Below are positions 62,465 through 64,000 of a DNA stretch of 64,000 nt, in pieces. The stretch is from CAWIJK01 sp963836375. Its GTDB lineage: Bacteria; Actinomycetota; Acidimicrobiia; Acidimicrobiales; RAAP-2. Each line of letters opens with the position of its first letter. The stretch's first letter is position 1. The position numbers and the translations under genes were made by a program. The notes under the pieces were generated by a model. That model had not been told where the DNA came from and searched no databases. It was given only the letters and a program-made list of their open reading frames with translations. The stretch covers positions 558,001-622,000 of the forward strand of contig CAWIJK010000004.1 in assembly GCA_963836375.1 (NCBI GenBank). Reading direction: 5' to 3'.

Positions 62465-64000
62465 ATGGCACCGTCGGACGCCGTGCGATTTGGGGGGAAC
62501 ACGTTGTCAAGGGTTTCGGGTCGTCCGAAGGGCACCGCAGCCACAAGGCTCATCACGATGTTGGCCACGATCTCGGTCGTCGTCGCCACTCTTGCCGTGG
62601 GGGGTGTCGCCACTTCGGAGGCTGGGGCGTCCCTAACAACTGCCACCTCCCATCCGGGTGCGCTCGTCACGAATGGGCGTGGCCAAATCGGGGATCAGGC
62701 GAGCGTTCCCAACGGAGCGCACGACCTCGGTCCGGTGCCCTCCTCCGAATCCATCGACGCCGTGGTGGTGCTGAGGCCGAGCGAACCCAGCGCCTTGGCA
62801 CGAGCTGCGGTCGAGGTATCCAATCCCCGATCGCCGATGTACCACCACTACATCACGCCACAGGAGTTCGCGCAGACCTACGGATCGGCGAGTACAACCG
62901 TCGCCGAGGTGGAAGCGGCACTGCGTGCCGAAGGGCTACACGTCGTTCGCCTGAGCCAGAACCGACTCTCGATCCAGGTGACGGGCACCGCGTCGTCCAT
63001 GTCGCACGCCTTCGACGTTCACATGGACGCGTATCGGCTACCCGATGGTCGCAGGGCTTTCGCCAATACCGGCATCCCGACGCTCCCGTCGGACATCTCC
63101 TCCGATGTCCAGACGGTGATCGGTCTCAGCACCACCCAGCAACTTCAGCCTCTGGGGCTCGTGCAGCCACGCGCCGCCGCCCTTCACCCCGGGACTGACG
63201 CCGGGGCAACTCCCAATCAGCTCGAGCCCGACACGAGTGGCCCACAGCCCTGTGTGGCCGCCACCAGCGACGGTTCGACCTATGGGGCATACACCGCGAA
63301 CCGGCTGGCGACCGCGTATGGGTTCAATTCGCTCTATAGCGCGGGCGACCTCGGCGCGGGAGTGACCGTCGGGCTCTTTGAACTCGAACCCAACCTGACA
63401 TCGGACATATCGGCCTTCGAGTCCTGCTTCGGGACCTCCACAACGGTCGACTACACCGAGGTCGACGGAGGCCCCGGCTCCACCGGTGCTGGATCCGGAG
63501 AGGCCGCCCTCGACATCGAAGACGTGCTGAGCCTCGCACCGGACGTGACCGTCGACGTCTTCCAGGGTCCGAACAGTGGTACCGGCCCGTACGACACGTA
63601 CAACGCCATGATCGGCTCTGGGGGGCCGAAGGTCATCTCGACCTCCTGGGGACTCTGCGAACCCTTGACGGGGCAGTCGGCCGCGCAGTCCGAGGAGACG
63701 CTCTTTGAGGAAGCGGCCACCCAGGGACAGACCATCGTCGCCGCCCAGGGGGATGCCGGCTCGACAGACTGCTACCGCGACGACGACAGCAGCGCACTCG
63801 CTGTCGATGACCCGGGGAGCGACCCGTACGTGACCGGTGTCGGGGGAACCACCCTCACCGAAAACGGCTCTAACCAGCGTTCGACCGAAACCGTCTGGAA
63901 TGAAAGCTCCGCCAAGGAAGGCGCGGGTGGAGGAGGTATCTCCGAGTTCTGGACGATGCCCTCGTTCCAGTCTGGTGCCGCCGGGCCCCTCAACGTCACC
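62465..64000 (+). CDS. S53 family (sedolisin/kumamolisin-like) secreted peptidase, partial at right edge
   Basis: Open from at least the ATG at 62465 to the window end, 512 codons, no stop. Starts at GTG 62423 (GGAGG close) or TTG 62504 (GGGGGGA upstream) are also possible. Signal-like segment LITMLATISVVVATLAVGGV. A pro-kumamolisin activation domain follows (MYHHYITPQEFAQTYGSAST, SMSHAFDVHMDAYRLPDGRR). The catalytic domain has the Glu/Asp pair in GEAALDIEDVLSLAPDV and the oxyanion Asp in AAQGDAGSTDCY; the GTS nucleophile Ser lies beyond the window. Acid-active extracellular serine-carboxyl peptidase by family. Confidence 0.9.
   Translation, partial: MAPSDAVRFGGNTLSRVSGRPKGTAATRLITMLATISVVVATLAVGGVATSEAGASLTTATSHPGALVTNGRGQIGDQASVPNGAHDLGPVPSSESIDAVVVLRPSEPSALARAAVEVSNPRSPMYHHYITPQEFAQTYGSASTTVAEVEAALRAEGLHVVRLSQNRLSIQVTGTASSMSHAFDVHMDAYRLPDGRRAFANTGIPTLPSDISSDVQTVIGLSTTQQLQPLGLVQPRAAALHPGTDAGATPNQLEPDTSGPQPCVAATSDGSTYGAYTANRLATAYGFNSLYSAGDLGAGVTVGLFELEPNLTSDISAFESCFGTSTTVDYTEVDGGPGSTGAGSGEAALDIEDVLSLAPDVTVDVFQGPNSGTGPYDTYNAMIGSGGPKVISTSWGLCEPLTGQSAAQSEETLFEEAATQGQTIVAAQGDAGSTDCYRDDDSSALAVDDPGSDPYVTGVGGTTLTENGSNQRSTETVWNESSAKEGAGGGGISEFWTMPSFQSGAAGPLNVT

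Overview
The window looks like a chromosomal stretch from a GC-rich actinobacterium, most likely an uncultured or poorly sampled Acidimicrobiia relative. The pointers are the visibly high GC, frequent GTG/TTG starts, several -10 boxes only 6-8 bases before a start codon (leaderless transcripts), a wax-ester synthase/DGAT gene, a SARP-type regulator, and large secreted YVTN/PKD proteins. The lineage is an inference; no rRNA or other marker gene is present.

Layout. 1-535 (-): N-terminal part of a cyclic-nucleotide-binding/thioredoxin-reductase fusion running off the left edge. 792-14610: three secreted YVTN beta-propeller/PKD proteins, a secreted sialidase-like propeller protein (-), a two-TM protein, and an ArsR-SRPBCC pair with two clear operators. 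14971-24929: metabolic block (aldo/keto reductase, 3-hydroxyisobutyrate-dehydrogenase-like protein, quinone-oxidoreductase-like MDR, acyl-CoA synthetase, alpha/beta hydrolase, WS/DGAT, PlsC-like acyltransferase, and a ketol-acid-reductoisomerase-like protein lacking its catalytic motif). 25-34 kb: small membrane protein, secreted GH43-like enzyme, a beta-helix protein and a fourth YVTN protein carrying the same C-terminal module. 34.5-40.5 kb: an accessory patch of small genes of mostly unknown function, including a PIN-like two-gene operon, a frameshifted gene and a membrane coiled-coil protein. 41-46.3 kb: DUF3533-like membrane protein, CoA-transferase divergent from a TetR regulator, and a secreted protein. 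46.5-54 kb: IS3-type transposase remnant, then a CHAT protease-TM-bulb lectin protein, a permuted papain-like hydrolase and a divergent 1180-aa SARP/ATPase. 54.8-64 kb: PQQ-type propeller, a second ArsR-SRPBCC pair, a fifth YVTN protein, an XRE/nucleotidyltransferase pair, a small secreted protein, a decayed copy of the YVTN C-terminal module, and an S53 peptidase cut by the right edge.

Three themes recur. (1) A family of exported proteins shares a six-bladed C-terminal module with GSDGGVF-type repeats, fused to different N-terminal folds (YVTN+PKD, beta-helix+FN3, sialidase-like). Copies are near identical at DNA level over about 100-base runs, so recombination or recent duplication is active. 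(2) At least 16 short palindromes of the form CTTCGGGT-N5-ACCCGAAG lie between genes, all with the ACCCGAAG arm on the + strand; two resemble tRNA-Ile anticodon arms. I know of no described family they match. (3) The CHAT/papain-like/SARP-ATPase cluster has the make-up of a signal-activated protease system and is the best candidate here for an undescribed system.
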